Counted from the first letter of the stretch, positions 33,931-43,564 are shown. The stretch: DNA of 43,916 nucleotides from Rhodocyclaceae bacterium (GCA_020247395.1 JADCJC010000019.1:1-43916); one strand, 5' to 3'. Notes: generated by a model not told the origin, from the letters alone. Numbers and translations: made by a program.

Positions 33931-35189
33931 TTGGAACTACCGGCTCAAACGTTCAGCAGGATCGGCGTGCGATCTTGCAGCAGTTTCCGATACTGCTCGG
34001 ACTCGCGACTGGCTTGGTGTGCCTTGGTCTATTGGTTGCACCGTTCCGCAGCAGCGCTGGTTTGCGCGCTGCGAGTTTTGTGTTTGCATTTCTTATCTTG
34101 GCCTTCATTTGGGGCAAGACGAGAACATTCAGTATCGCCGTGCCGCAGGGCGGGTTTTTTCGCGCGAGTGTTTTAGTCTGGGTGGGAACGGTGTTTGTCT
34201 ACTGCCTCAGTAGTAATGACGTCACCACTAGTCTCGAATCATGGCGCGGTGATGTACTAACGCCAGTGCTTGCGGGGCTCGTTTGTTACAACCTGTGTTT
34301 GACGCCGCAGCAAGTCAAGCCTATTTTGCTCGGCCTGCTGGTCGGGCTGCTCATTCTCGCTGGCATGGTGGTGGTCGACCCGTTTCAGCCTGTCATCGGT
34401 ACACACGAGCCAAGATATGTGAATGTCGGTTGGTTATCTACCTGGGTCGTGTTGCTGGCGAGTTTGTTGCCGCTGGTTTGGCTGGTGAAATGGCCCAAGC
34501 CGTCATGGGCATATGCAGTCGGGCTCGTTACACTCGCTGCACTGGTGGTGGCAGCTTGGTTTAGCGCAAACCGCATCGTCTGGCTGTGTTTCGGTTTGAT
34601 GTTCGGCCTGTATGTCGTCTGTAATGCTCGAGTCGGCCGATCACTTTTTGTACGCCTTGCCCTGCTGGTAGTCGGTGCGGTCGTGGCGAGTTTGTTGTTT
34701 TATCTTGCCTCGACGCAGCGGGCCAACGCGTTTCCGGACGCTGGCGTGAATGGCATCAGCATCTTGCATCAAGATGACCGGTTGACGATCTGGCGGGAGG
34801 CGCTAAACACGATCAAGGATCGACCTCTTGTTGGATACGGTTATGCGCTCGAAGGGGCGAAGATGGCGTTAGCCGAACGCTTTACCAAGCCGGAGTTTCG
34901 CGCCGTGTTTAGACAAGCGCACAACGTTGTCCTGAACCACGCAATTCAGATCGGAATCCCCGGCGCACTCGCATTGCTATTACTGTTCGCAGGATTGGTA
35001 CATGCGTTCTGGCAACGATGCGGTTCCTCGGCAGATACAACGGCAATCGCGACATGCGGGTTGATGTTGGTTGCGGGATTTTTCTTGCGCAACATGACCG
35101 ACGACTTCTTTAGTCGTCACGCGGCCCTGTTGTTTGGCGCGCTGCTGGGGTTGTTGTTGGCCGTGTGTGATTGGCGGGTAGCGCGATGA
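33927..35189 (+). CDS. O-antigen ligase family protein (WaaL-like)
   Basis: This is a polytopic membrane protein of 420 residues with about 10-12 hydrophobic segments. It has a long periplasmic loop around residues 260-340 containing DDRLTIWREALNTIKDRPLVGYG and RQAHNVVLNHAIQIGIPGAL, the Wzy_C signature with the expected Arg and His. WaaL joins undecaprenyl-linked O-antigen to lipid A-core at the outer face of the inner membrane. A Wzy polymerase cannot be excluded. With an ABC-type exporter in the window a ligase fits better, since such systems need no Wzy. It is coupled to the GT2 gene upstream. The 93 bp after it hold nothing evident. Confidence 0.82.
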   Translation: MIGTTGSNVQQDRRAILQQFPILLGLATGLVCLGLLVAPFRSSAGLRAASFVFAFLILAFIWGKTRTFSIAVPQGGFFRASVLVWVGTVFVYCLSSNDVTTSLESWRGDVLTPVLAGLVCYNLCLTPQQVKPILLGLLVGLLILAGMVVVDPFQPVIGTHEPRYVNVGWLSTWVVLLASLLPLVWLVKWPKPSWAYAVGLVTLAALVVAAWFSANRIVWLCFGLMFGLYVVCNARVGRSLFVRLALLVVGAVVASLLFYLASTQRANAFPDAGVNGISILHQDDRLTIWREALNTIKDRPLVGYGYALEGAKMALAERFTKPEFRAVFRQAHNVVLNHAIQIGIPGALALLLLFAGLVHAFWQRCGSSADTTAIATCGLMLVAGFFLRNMTDDFFSRHAALLFGALLGLLLAVCDWRVAR

Positions 35190-35282
35190 GCAAAAGGCCC
35201 CTGTTCATTTGCTTATACTGGCTTCGTCCCTACAATCCCAGCAAGCTCAAATGCCGTTAGCATTTTCCCCTTCAACTACGTT

Positions 35283-36146
35283 TCACTCAGGATTGGCGAA
35301 TGCTTTCAGGCCAATCTTCCACGCTCCGTTGACTCTATACAGAATGAAGTAATCCAAGTAGGCGGTCGCTCCAATCTCGATCTTGACTCGCGCGACACCT
35401 GCGGGACCAGAGACATTAACCCACTCAATTGTGCGCTTGACGTTGTTGACATAACTGGGCGGCTGGCCCTTGAAATTTTTGGTCGCAAACTCCTCGCCGC
35501 TCATGGAAATCAGCGTTCCTTTGCTTACACCCTCGAAGCGACCACTCGGCCAAAAAGTATCTCGTACATTTTCAGCCTTGCCGGAATCGGCTGCCCGGAA
35601 ATACTCCTCGACAGCTTGCCTAGCACCCGACACATCTACTGGAGACGTGGGGGGAGAGCTTTGGCTGGCTGGTGCAGCGCTTAAATTGGCCGTCTGCATC
35701 TCCTTTGCCAAGAAAGGTTGACGCTCAAAAAGAGTCTTGCTCTCTACGACACGGCCTAACTCCTTCATCCCCGCGCCGTTTATGCGTACCTCTTTGTGGG
35801 CCGCCTTAATCGCCGCCCAGCGCTGCTCGATACCAGCAAAGCCCCGCTCATCGTTGTACGTGACCATCACCAGCGCGTTCCAAGCGCCATCATCGCTGCC
35901 CGTATCTAACCATTCATAGTTGACGAACAACCCTTGGCGAACTGCCTCTGCATCCATCGCAAACCAATTGGACCGCACGTAGCGCTCAAGCTGGTCTAAC
36001 TTACCAGGCTCAGACTTGAGGTAGGTCATAGTGACAACTCTGGCCGGCGTTGGAGTAGCCAATACAGTCTGCGCACTGGTGAGGATTAGGAGCGTCAGCC
36101 CTATACTGACCAAGGTCTTCACTGGGAATCGAGGTAAGAAGATCAT
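35283..36146 (-). CDS. Exported protein with lumazine-binding-like (SnoaL/NTF2) domain
   Basis: The protein has a signal peptide (MIFLPRFPVKTLVSIGLTLL, cleaved near VLA-TP). A first domain of about 110 residues (VVTMTYLKSEPGKLDQLERY) resembles a dimeric alpha/beta-barrel. The C-terminal ~120 residues are of the putative lumazine-binding (Lumazine_bd_2) NTF2-like type, with ARQAVEEYFRAADSGKAENV and DYFILYRVNGAWKIGLKAF. I chose the ATG at 36146 because AGGA lies six bases upstream; the frame stays open further up but without a better start. It is divergent from the LysR gene, the usual layout for a LysR target. Role unknown. Confidence 0.75.
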   Translation of the reverse strand: MIFLPRFPVKTLVSIGLTLLILTSAQTVLATPTPARVVTMTYLKSEPGKLDQLERYVRSNWFAMDAEAVRQGLFVNYEWLDTGSDDGAWNALVMVTYNDERGFAGIEQRWAAIKAAHKEVRINGAGMKELGRVVESKTLFERQPFLAKEMQTANLSAAPASQSSPPTSPVDVSGARQAVEEYFRAADSGKAENVRDTFWPSGRFEGVSKGTLISMSGEEFATKNFKGQPPSYVNNVKRTIEWVNVSGPAGVARVKIEIGATAYLDYFILYRVNGAWKIGLKAFANPE

Positions 36147-36179
36147 AAAATTCCTGAAATCAACATTGAGGGGAAAAAT

Positions 36180-36196
36180 GAATGTACGAGTCATTC
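36180..36196. promoter_or_regulatory. Possible LysR-type operator
   Basis: The inverted repeat GAATG-TACGAGT-CATTC lies in the 125 bp between the divergent lumazine-binding-like and lysR-family genes. Interrupted dyads in such a position are typical binding sites for LysR regulators; the assignment is inferred. Confidence 0.4.
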
Positions 36197-36271
36197 GGTG
36201 CGCTATTTTGCGAGGTGGCGTGAGCAAACAAAAGCAAAACGTTTCGATGGTTGCCATCAAAAAAATTGATC

Positions 36272-37225
36272 ATGACAACTTCACCCAAGTTTTCTCTTGA
36301 CGCGTTAACAGTATTGGAGGCGGTCGCTCGTCACTCTTCATTCGCGAAGGCGGCCGAAGAATTGCACAAGGTGCCCTCAGCAATCAGCTACAGCGTGGCC
36401 CAGCTTGAGCTCAGTCTTGGCATTCAGTTGTTTGATCGAACCGGGCGAGCCATCAAGCTCACGCCCATGGGCGCTGATTTTCTTATTGAGGCCGGGCGTC
36501 TTTTACGCAGCGTGGGCGACATCGAGCGGCGCCTCACACTGCTCGCTTCAGGGTGGGAGGCAGAGCTTCGTATCGCGGTCGATACCGTTTTTGGGGTGAA
36601 AAGCTTGTATCCACTACTGCCCGCATTCGATGCATTGTGTTCAGGTACGCGACTGCAATTACGAGAAGAAGCGTTCGGTGGATGTTGGGACGCACTCGAA
36701 GCGGATCGCGCCGACATCGTCATTGCCGGTCTGGGAGCAGGAGGCATCCCGCCCGGCGGAGGGTATGCAGCGTGTCCGCTGGGCACGCTGTCATTTGACT
36801 ACGCGGTCGCGCGAAACCATCCGCTCGCAGCGCTCGCAAAGCAGGTGGGGCGACCACTAAGTGATGCTGAAGTACGAATGCACCGCGCGGTGAGTGTTGC
36901 TGACACCTCTAGATCTCGCCCGCCACGCACCATTGGCCTACTCGCCGGACAAAACACTCTGACAGTCAGCACCATGGACGACAAGCTCGCCGCACAGTTG
37001 CAGGGCCACGGCGCTGGCTTCCTGCCTCGCCACTTGGTTCAATCCGAGATGCAGCGCGGGGCCTTGGTTCGATTAGATGTCGAGCAACCGCGTCCGCAAG
37101 CGGCGTTTTGCTTGGCTTGGCGCAGAGATACGCTCGGCAAATCGGGGCAATGGTGGGTACAGCAGTTCGAAATGCGCACCCCGGCAGCAAGCGCTTTCTT
37201 TGCTATGTTCGATTGCCCAGCATGA
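36272..37225 (+). CDS. LysR-family transcriptional regulator
   Basis: The winged helix-turn-helix is at residues ~5-65: LDALTVLEAVARHSSFAKAA, LHKVPSAISYSVAQLE, LGIQLFDRTGRAIKLTPMG. A substrate-binding domain of ~230 residues follows (ELRIAVDTVFGVKSLYPLL, GAGFLPRHLVQSEMQRGALV). This is close to the group that includes regulators such as AllS/YhaJ-like proteins. The ATG at 36272 begins the conserved part; an in-frame ATG seven codons upstream is possible. The likely target is the divergent gene at 35283. Confidence 0.93.
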   Translation: MTTSPKFSLDALTVLEAVARHSSFAKAAEELHKVPSAISYSVAQLELSLGIQLFDRTGRAIKLTPMGADFLIEAGRLLRSVGDIERRLTLLASGWEAELRIAVDTVFGVKSLYPLLPAFDALCSGTRLQLREEAFGGCWDALEADRADIVIAGLGAGGIPPGGGYAACPLGTLSFDYAVARNHPLAALAKQVGRPLSDAEVRMHRAVSVADTSRSRPPRTIGLLAGQNTLTVSTMDDKLAAQLQGHGAGFLPRHLVQSEMQRGALVRLDVEQPRPQAAFCLAWRRDTLGKSGQWWVQQFEMRTPAASAFFAMFDCPA

Positions 37226-37634
37226 TCTAGGTGACTTCTAAGTGACATCAAACACCTTGATGTTCGTCTTGCCAAAGTCCGGTATATCGGCAGGCGTTGT
37301 GCCATGGCGGATTGTTCAACCAACACGGCAATCGGATCATCAAGCGCGTTGATCGCTCCCCTGAGTTCGAGCATGCGTTTGGCGTCAACGGCGCTACCGT
37401 GATCAAGGCCAACGGCCACGCGACATCAGACACTGCCAATGTCAATGGCCATGTGATAGTGGTTTTGCATGTTGATGCACAGAATTGCGAACGAAGGCCG
37501 CATGACGACCGTTATCGGCACGCCATCGAGATGGAGACGGGGGCGGGGAGGCAAGCAGGCATGTTGACCCGGAAATACATCGAGCCTCTTGGTTTCTTAG
37601 CAGTAGTAGTCGAAGGCACGTCAATGAGACGTGG
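37226..37634. other. Intergenic stretch without a supported gene
   Basis: About 410 bp lie between the lysR-family gene and the minus-strand membrane protein gene. Open frames exist on both strands (plus 37297-37686, minus 37248-37445 and 37442-37624), but none shows a recognisable motif or a good ribosome site, and the plus-strand one runs into the next gene. It may be a decayed gene. Confidence 0.4.
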
Positions 37635-38357
37635 CTATTTTGCTGTTCTGGTCCGCTTGTACCGCGGTCGCGCGCCGAAGTGGTGATCGCAAGCTTCCCA
37701 GGCGACGTTCACGATCTCGCCGTGTTCGGGCCACCTCGATAGGTTCAATGGCACGGGATTAGGCACGGGCAGTTCAGCACCGGACCAAGTCTCGTTGATG
37801 ACCCGACTGCGATCCAGAGTTTCGACGAGCTCGATCCTGGCCTTGGGGCGGAACGCGCTGTCCAGCGGATTCGTGTTGTCCACACCGTTGCTCTGGCTCT
37901 CGTCGTCGAACACGCTCAGAACCCGTCCATCGTCCGTGAGAAGCAGGTAAACGAGGCCGCCGTGCTCAGGCTCCTGGTAGCGCTTGACCGCCACGATGTC
38001 GTAAGTGGTTGCATGAACCTGGTCGCCGCTTAAGGAACGGCGGATCTGCGCAATCGCTCGCACCTCACGGACCTTTTCATGCACGGCCATCCCGATACCG
38101 CCCACAAGACTGCCGACGAGCCCGTAGGGGGTTGCCCAGTCCAACCAGCTAGAGGCAACCGGGCTGGCGAGCAGATGTCCCGCGACAGTGACGATTCCCG
38201 AAGCGATCAAAAACAGCGTCATCAGCCCCATGGCCATGCCTGCTGCGTATGACAACAGGTCGCGGTCCATCCATCCAGATGTCGCCTCAGGCATGCGCTT
38301 GCTCAGGGCCGCGCGCTCTTCGGCAGTGATTTGGCGCGTTAACTCAACGGTAGGCAT
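37635..38357 (-). CDS. Membrane protein of unknown function
   Basis: I do not recognise the family. The protein has 240 residues, a cytoplasmic-like N-terminus with AEERAALSKRMPE, and two membrane spans (LLSYAAGMAMGLMTLFLIAS, about residues 34-53, and a second near 70-90). A soluble C-terminal domain of ~130 residues follows, with YDIVAVKRYQEPEHGGLVYL, LLTDDGRVLSVFDDES and a basic end (RPRYKRTRTAK). The strand pattern of the C-terminal part suggests a small beta domain. The ATG at 38357 seems natural. No functional link with neighbours is visible. Confidence 0.7.
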   Translation of the reverse strand: MPTVELTRQITAEERAALSKRMPEATSGWMDRDLLSYAAGMAMGLMTLFLIASGIVTVAGHLLASPVASSWLDWATPYGLVGSLVGGIGMAVHEKVREVRAIAQIRRSLSGDQVHATTYDIVAVKRYQEPEHGGLVYLLLTDDGRVLSVFDDESQSNGVDNTNPLDSAFRPKARIELVETLDRSRVINETWSGAELPVPNPVPLNLSRWPEHGEIVNVAWEACDHHFGARPRYKRTRTAK

Positions 38358-38606
38358 TTGGTTTGAGCATTAGGGTTTCACCGGCAATCAGCAAGGGCCG
38401 GAAGAGGTCCGGTGAGCGGGGTGCGAGGCTTGCGAACAAGAAATTCAACCACACCGGCTCAAGCATGGCGCGGGTATGACGCTTCGACACACATTCGACC
38501 TAGGCAGTTTATTAATAAGGCGCCCTTTGTCGCTTTTGTTCGTTTGCACCCCGCCATGCGGTGAGTCAGGACGCCATCGGCGACAGCCTGGCCGAAAGAA
38601 CCCGAC

Positions 38607-39047
38607 TTAAGAAACGCCGTGACCCTTGATGTAGGTCTCCAGAAAACTAATCGTGTGCCCCATCTCACGAATGATGTCTTTGACCACATCCCCGATCGAG
38701 ATCACGCCGACGACCTTGCCAGCGTCAAGGACCGGAAGATGGCGAAATCCGCGAGCTGCCATTAGCCCCATACACGCTTCAAGCGGATCGTCTAGCTTGA
38801 CAGTCATGGGATTGCGCGTCATGACAGTGCTGACCACCGACTCCTTTGCATCCAGCCCCGGCAGCAGAACCTTTATGGCGCAGTCGCCTTGCGTGATGAT
38901 GCCGACCAGAACACCGTCGTCAATCACCAGAACCGACCGGACGCGATTGTCGCGCATCAACTGCAAGGCCTTGAATACCATTTCGTCAGAACGGACATGC
39001 ACGATGGCGGCGTTTTTTTGAGCGAGTGCATTTTTTACGGTGTTCAA
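38607..39047 (-). CDS. CBS domain pair protein
   Basis: The protein consists of two CBS domains that form a Bateman module: VRSDEMVFKALQLMRDNRVR with VLVIDDGVLVGIITQGD, then VMTRNPMTVKLDDPLEACMG with HLPVLDAGKVVGVISIGDVV. Such stand-alone pairs bind adenine nucleotides or NAD and act as sensors; the partner is unknown. I chose the TTG at 39047 (MNTVKNALAQK, the usual family start), with GGGG upstream at Shine-Dalgarno distance. An ATG at 39116 would add 23 residues unlike the family. The 249 bp between this gene and the next membrane protein gene hold nothing evident. Confidence 0.88.
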   Translation of the reverse strand: MNTVKNALAQKNAAIVHVRSDEMVFKALQLMRDNRVRSVLVIDDGVLVGIITQGDCAIKVLLPGLDAKESVVSTVMTRNPMTVKLDDPLEACMGLMAARGFRHLPVLDAGKVVGVISIGDVVKDIIREMGHTISFLETYIKGHGVS

Positions 39048-39256
39048 TGGAAGTCCCCTTGTCTTTAGCAGGTTTGAAAAACAGAAAGGCAAGCGATACC
39101 GGTGGCTAATGCTCAACTCATCTGTATCGCCGACTAAAAGTATTGTCGTTCAGGAGGTTTAGCGGAAAGTTTGATTTTGAATATGAAACGTCTTTTACGT
39201 AACCCCGTCGTTGGAAATACGCAAACGATTGGAGAAAACGCATTCGCTCGTCAACA

Positions 39257-39275
39257 AATTACGCGAAACGTAATT
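39257..39275. repeat. Inverted repeat downstream of msbA
   Basis: AATTACG-CGAAA-CGTAATT is a perfect 7-bp dyad, 34 bp past the msbA stop. There is no T-run, so a terminator role is possible but not shown. Confidence 0.4.
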
Positions 39276-39308
39276 CCGCCGGGCGGGGTAGGCGCAAACA
39301 CGCAAAAG

Positions 39309-41069
39309 CTACGTCCCAGCAAACTGCATTCTGTACAAACCAGCGTACACGCCATTTGCAGCGAGCAAGTCGCGATGTGATCCGGCCTCAACAATGCGCC
39401 CGTTTTCCAGCACCACAATCCGCGATGCGTTTTCAACGGTGGATAGACGATGTGCAACAACAATCGTCGTGCGCCCATGCATGAGGGTATCCAATGCTGT
39501 TTGCACTGCTCGCTCGGCCTCGGTATCAAGCGCGGAAGTGGCCTCGTCCAACAGCAAAATAGGGGCGTCTTTGAGCAGCGCCCTGGCAATCGCCAACCGT
39601 TGACGTTGGCCGCCGGATAACTTGGCACCGTTCTCACCGATGATGCTGTCATAGCTTTGTGGGAGCGCCTCGATAAAGTCTGCGCAGTGCGCCGCTTTCG
39701 CCGCCGCGACGATTTGGTTACGCGTCGTGCTTTGTTCTCGACCGTAGGCGATATTGGCTGCAATGGTGTCATTGAACAACACAACGTCCTGGCTAACCAA
39801 CGCCATTTGCCGACGCAGATCATGTAACTTCAACTCGGGTAAGGCGATGCCATCTAGCGTGATGTGGCCGCTGGTCGGGCGATAAAAGCGAGACACCAGA
39901 TTTACCAGGCTCGACTTACCGCCGCCCGATGGGCCGACCAGCGCGATCGTCTCACCTTGGTGAATAGTGAGGCTCACGTTATCGAGCGCAGGCTGCGGTT
40001 TGTTTGCGTAAAACAGCGAAACGTTTTCAAACGTGAGCGAACCCTGTGCGCGTGCTATTGTCTTAGTTCCATTGTCCAATTCCGGCAGCGCATCAATCAG
40101 TGCGAAAACACTTTCGGCGGATGCCAATCCGCGCTGAATCTGCTCGTTGACACTTGAGAGTGCCTTAATCGGTGTCATGAGTGTTCCGGCAGCCGTAATA
40201 AAGCCAATAAATTCGCCAACCTCCATGCCGGTACCGAGTGATTTGCTCGCGGCCAGATAGACGATGAAGGCAATCGCGGCGGAAACGACTAGGTGTGTCA
40301 GTGGCGTGGCCGCCGCCGCAGCGGCGCTTTGTTTCATGTTGAGTTGGCGAATCCGGTTTGCGGCTGCGTCGAATCGCTTGCGCTCGTAAGCCTCACCGCC
40401 AAATATCTTGACCACTCTGAGGCCGCGTATCACTTCCTCAAGTACGTCGGTAATCGCGGCATGCGCAAACTGCCCCTGGCGATTGATTTCCCGCAAGCGT
40501 TTGCCAAATGCACGAATCACCAATGCCATCACTGGCACAGTGACAAACATGATGAGGGTGAGCTTCCAGTTCAGGTAGAACAAGGTGGTTAACAACATGG
40601 CAAGTGTCGCGAAACCACGAACCACGGCATTTAGTGCGGTGGTGGCGGCGGCTTGCAATCCGATCACATCGTTGGTCACCTTCGACATTAGGGTTCCAGT
40701 CGATAGGGCGTCAAAGCCATCCATCGGCAGCCGAATGATGTTTTCGAACATGCGGTTACGCAAATCGAGCATCATCTTGTTGCCGACCCACTGCATCCCG
40801 TACCCGGCGATGAAGTGGGAAAGGCCGCTTAAGAAAAAGATAATGACGATTCCAAGCGCCGCGTAAGCCGCATAACGCTCATTGCCGTCCACAAACAACT
40901 CGTTGATGATCTTGGTTAGGTACAACGCCACCGAGCCTTCCACCACACCACCGACAAGCATCGCCAAAACCGCACCGGCAAATGCCCATTTGTAGGGCGA
41001 CACATAACCGAGCAGGCGGCGATACAACGCGGCAGATGAGGGAAGGCCAGTGGGCGGTGTGTGGTTCAT
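39309..41069 (-). CDS. msbA: Lipid A export ABC transporter MsbA
   Basis: MsbA flips lipid A-core across the inner membrane. The fused half-transporter has 586 residues: an ABC exporter membrane domain with six spans (~residues 25-315), then an ATPase domain. The ATPase has Walker A VGPSGGGKSSL, signature LSGGQRQRLAIARALL, Walker B PILLLDEATSALD and His switch VVAHRLSTVENA. The region DVVLFNDTIAANIAYGRE (Q-loop to helical part) is MsbA-like. The neighbouring core glycosyltransferase genes support MsbA over a drug exporter. The ATG is at 41069, with the GT4 gene just upstream. Confidence 0.93.
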   Translation of the reverse strand: MNHTPPTGLPSSAALYRRLLGYVSPYKWAFAGAVLAMLVGGVVEGSVALYLTKIINELFVDGNERYAAYAALGIVIIFFLSGLSHFIAGYGMQWVGNKMMLDLRNRMFENIIRLPMDGFDALSTGTLMSKVTNDVIGLQAAATTALNAVVRGFATLAMLLTTLFYLNWKLTLIMFVTVPVMALVIRAFGKRLREINRQGQFAHAAITDVLEEVIRGLRVVKIFGGEAYERKRFDAAANRIRQLNMKQSAAAAAATPLTHLVVSAAIAFIVYLAASKSLGTGMEVGEFIGFITAAGTLMTPIKALSSVNEQIQRGLASAESVFALIDALPELDNGTKTIARAQGSLTFENVSLFYANKPQPALDNVSLTIHQGETIALVGPSGGGKSSLVNLVSRFYRPTSGHITLDGIALPELKLHDLRRQMALVSQDVVLFNDTIAANIAYGREQSTTRNQIVAAAKAAHCADFIEALPQSYDSIIGENGAKLSGGQRQRLAIARALLKDAPILLLDEATSALDTEAERAVQTALDTLMHGRTTIVVAHRLSTVENASRIVVLENGRIVEAGSHRDLLAANGVYAGLYRMQFAGT

Positions 41070-41078
41070 GTCGCTATT

Positions 41079-42338
41079 TTACGTGCCGCTCTGGGCAACC
41101 GCGCCACGGGCGGCAGTGTTGTTGCCCAGCAGCTCTCGATAGAGCGCGACGTAGTTGGCCGCCATCGCGCGCGGCGTCAGTGGAGCGACCTTCGCGGCGG
41201 CGCATTTGCCCATCTGGTTGCCGCTCATCGCCGAGGCGAGCGACGCCTCAATGGCGTCTGCAATCGCTGGCGTATCGAGCGCATCGACCACAAAACCTTC
41301 CACGCCGTTGGTGATCAATTCCGCCGCCCCCGAAGCTGTGCTCGTGATCACGGGCAATCCGCACGCCATCGCTTCCAGACAAGCGTTGGGCAACGGGTCA
41401 TACAAGGTTGGCAACACAAATATGTCGGCGGCTGCGTAAAACGGTCTGACGTCATTCACGCCACCAACGAACACAACCCGGTCAGAAAGACCCAGTTGGT
41501 CGGCAAATGATTGGAAGCGTGTCATATGTTTATCGTGACCGACGACAATGCCGCGCACGCTCTCACGCGTTAAACGCGCATGGCCGGATTGATCGGCGAG
41601 ACCCATCAAAAATCCGATCAATCCTTTGCGCTCAAAACCCGAGCCAACAAACAACGCGACCGGCGCTGCCTTCGGGATTCTTAACGACTTGCGAGCCTCG
41701 GCGCGATGCAACTCGCGCAACCCGGGGTGTAAGACCGTTGTGTCGACACCCGAGAGAATGACGCGCAGCTTGGCCGGGTCGATATTGAAGTGCCGCGAGA
41801 TGTCGGCTTTGACCATCTGTGAATTACAAATGACGGCACGTAGTTTCGGCGATTCAAACATCGCCCTCTCGGTAGTCAACAAGTAACGGTGATGCGGGTT
41901 GAGCCGCACGCCCAACTGTTTCAAACCGCTGCTAACGCGCCGACGCTGTTCTAACCACGTTGCGTGAACACCATCACCCGCGCGAAATACATCGCAGCCA
42001 ACGATGCGTTCGTGTGATTGCACGAGGTCGTAGTGGGTTTGCGAAAGATGTTGTTGAACAGCAGCCGCAAAACTTTTATCGCGCCCGGTTGACGTGAAGT
42101 ACCGAGGATTGAGAATGACGTGATCAACTGTAGGCGCCCCGCCACTGGCAGCGCTGGTTTCGGGCCACGCACGCGTCAATACGGTCATGGAAACACCTTC
42201 GTCCGCGAGGGCCGCCACCGCCGTTTGTACAAACCGTTCGGCACCACCGAACGGGTTGTATTTGGCGCGTATCAACGCGATTCTGAGCCGCTGGTCAGCC
42301 CCGGCGTTTGGCTGTAATTCAGCCGGCGAGGAGTTCAT
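41079..42338 (-). CDS. Glycosyltransferase family 4 (LPS core, WaaG-like)
   Basis: This GT-B enzyme of 419 residues shows RIALIRAKYNPFGGAERFVQ at the N-terminus (acceptor side), ICNSQMVKADISRHF, VALFVGSGFERKGL, and the GT4 donor motif LPTLYDPLPNACLEAMACG with the E-x7-E pair. The PFGG-ERF start resembles WaaG and related core glucosyltransferases. The first 20 nt overlap the end of the WaaQ-like gene, and msbA follows 9 bp later, so the three form one operon. The sugar is unknown. Confidence 0.88.
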   Translation of the reverse strand: MNSSPAELQPNAGADQRLRIALIRAKYNPFGGAERFVQTAVAALADEGVSMTVLTRAWPETSAASGGAPTVDHVILNPRYFTSTGRDKSFAAAVQQHLSQTHYDLVQSHERIVGCDVFRAGDGVHATWLEQRRRVSSGLKQLGVRLNPHHRYLLTTERAMFESPKLRAVICNSQMVKADISRHFNIDPAKLRVILSGVDTTVLHPGLRELHRAEARKSLRIPKAAPVALFVGSGFERKGLIGFLMGLADQSGHARLTRESVRGIVVGHDKHMTRFQSFADQLGLSDRVVFVGGVNDVRPFYAAADIFVLPTLYDPLPNACLEAMACGLPVITSTASGAAELITNGVEGFVVDALDTPAIADAIEASLASAMSGNQMGKCAAAKVAPLTPRAMAANYVALYRELLGNNTAARGAVAQSGT

Positions 42339-43422
42339 TGACCGCGTCGTGGACCTGTTTCACCGGCAGCGTCACCAGACAATCACTCACTTTCGAGCCA
42401 CCGCATCCATCATTGCCGCACGGGCGGCAAGAATGCTCGGGGCGGGTTGACGACACCACCCGAAACTTCACGCCCCACGGTCCCCAATGTTTCTCTCCTG
42501 ACGGGCCAAACATGGCGATGGTAGGCGTTTGCATGGCGGCGGCAATGTGCATCGGCGCGGAATCCACACCGACAAAAGCGCGCGCACGGGCTGTTAATGC
42601 GGCCAACTCTTTCAGTGACAGCGAGCCGGTCAGATCGACCACCGGCGCTTTGAGGTGGGTTTTGATGGCGGCGACCATTTCACGCTCGTCGGCACTTGGC
42701 GCAGCGGTCAGCACGACACGATCTCCCTGTCGACCCAGTTGCAAAATCAGCTCGGCAAATTTTTCAGGCGGCCAGGTCTTGAAGAACCATCGAGAGGTCG
42801 GGTGCATGTGGATAAATCGTTTGCGCTCAACCCCGTGTGTTGCCATTAATGCGTCTACCCGCGATTCAGCAGCCGCACCTGGTATCAGTACGAGGCGCTT
42901 CTCTTCTTCGGTGGGGTGAATCCCCAAACGACGGAGGGCGTCGAGGTTCTGCTCGACGGTATGGCGGAAGGTGGTGCGCGGTAACGGAAAAGTGTGGGTG
43001 AAACTCGCGCGCCACCAGCCGGAATTGCGCCCTTCACTCATTCCAGTCGCCCGCGGCGCGACTGAAATTTTCGGTCTAAGGATACGAGTCAACCATGCAC
43101 CGCGCGGGTGCTCGGTCAGGTGAAAAACGATGTCGTAGCGACGGCGGCGCAGTGTGGTGATAAGGTTCCATTCGGCCGCGACCTGACCGACAACGCCGAG
43201 GCGCTTCCACTCGCGGTCGATGGTATGCACCATCGAGACGGACGGGTGCTCTGTTAGCATCTCACAGGTATCGGCATACACCAGCGCGTCGATCTCCGCG
43301 TGCGGTAGCCGGTTTTTTAAGGTCTTGAACACCGGCGAAGATAGCAATACGTCGCCTTGATGGCGCAGTTTGACGATCAGGATGCGGTGGACGGATTGGG
43401 GATTGAAGGCGAGCTCTAGCAT
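42319..43422 (-). CDS. waaQ: LPS heptosyltransferase III-like (WaaQ/RfaQ)
   Basis: The protein belongs to GT9. It opens RILIVKLRHQGDVLLSSPVF, followed by IDALVYADTCEMLTEHPSV and HTIDREWK, which match the RfaQ group. HPTSRWFFKTWPPEKFAELI and FVGVDSAPMHIAAAMQTPTI complete the donor site. A short Cys cluster (CRPCGNDGCGG) sits near the C-terminus, as in many family members. WaaQ adds a side heptose to the inner core. It is first in the waaQ-GT4-msbA operon. The length of 367 residues is usual. Confidence 0.9.
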   Translation of the reverse strand: MLELAFNPQSVHRILIVKLRHQGDVLLSSPVFKTLKNRLPHAEIDALVYADTCEMLTEHPSVSMVHTIDREWKRLGVVGQVAAEWNLITTLRRRRYDIVFHLTEHPRGAWLTRILRPKISVAPRATGMSEGRNSGWWRASFTHTFPLPRTTFRHTVEQNLDALRRLGIHPTEEEKRLVLIPGAAAESRVDALMATHGVERKRFIHMHPTSRWFFKTWPPEKFAELILQLGRQGDRVVLTAAPSADEREMVAAIKTHLKAPVVDLTGSLSLKELAALTARARAFVGVDSAPMHIAAAMQTPTIAMFGPSGEKHWGPWGVKFRVVSSTRPEHSCRPCGNDGCGGSKVSDCLVTLPVKQVHDAVNELLAG

Positions 43423-43564
43423 CTTGTGACGATAGCAGAAATTGTTACGCTCGCCACACTCTGGTTCACACGCATGGTGCTAGCCGCGCCATCAGCAACG
43501 CCCTGTTCCTTTTTTCAGTATTCGCCTCAGTCAAAGCCGCCGTTTCCGGCAGTGAACGAGAAGT

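Noticed and set aside
33927-35189. Wzy O-antigen polymerase
   Set aside because: The Wzy_C motif is shared, but the window has an ABC exporter and no Wzx flippase, which favours the ligase; kept as an alternative.
37297-37686. 129-residue plus-strand frame after the lysR-family gene
   Set aside because: It has no recognisable motif, runs into the opposite-strand membrane protein gene, and has no convincing ribosome site.
39257-39275. Rho-independent terminator of msbA
   Set aside because: The stem is good but AT-rich and lacks a following T-run, so I list it only as an inverted repeat.
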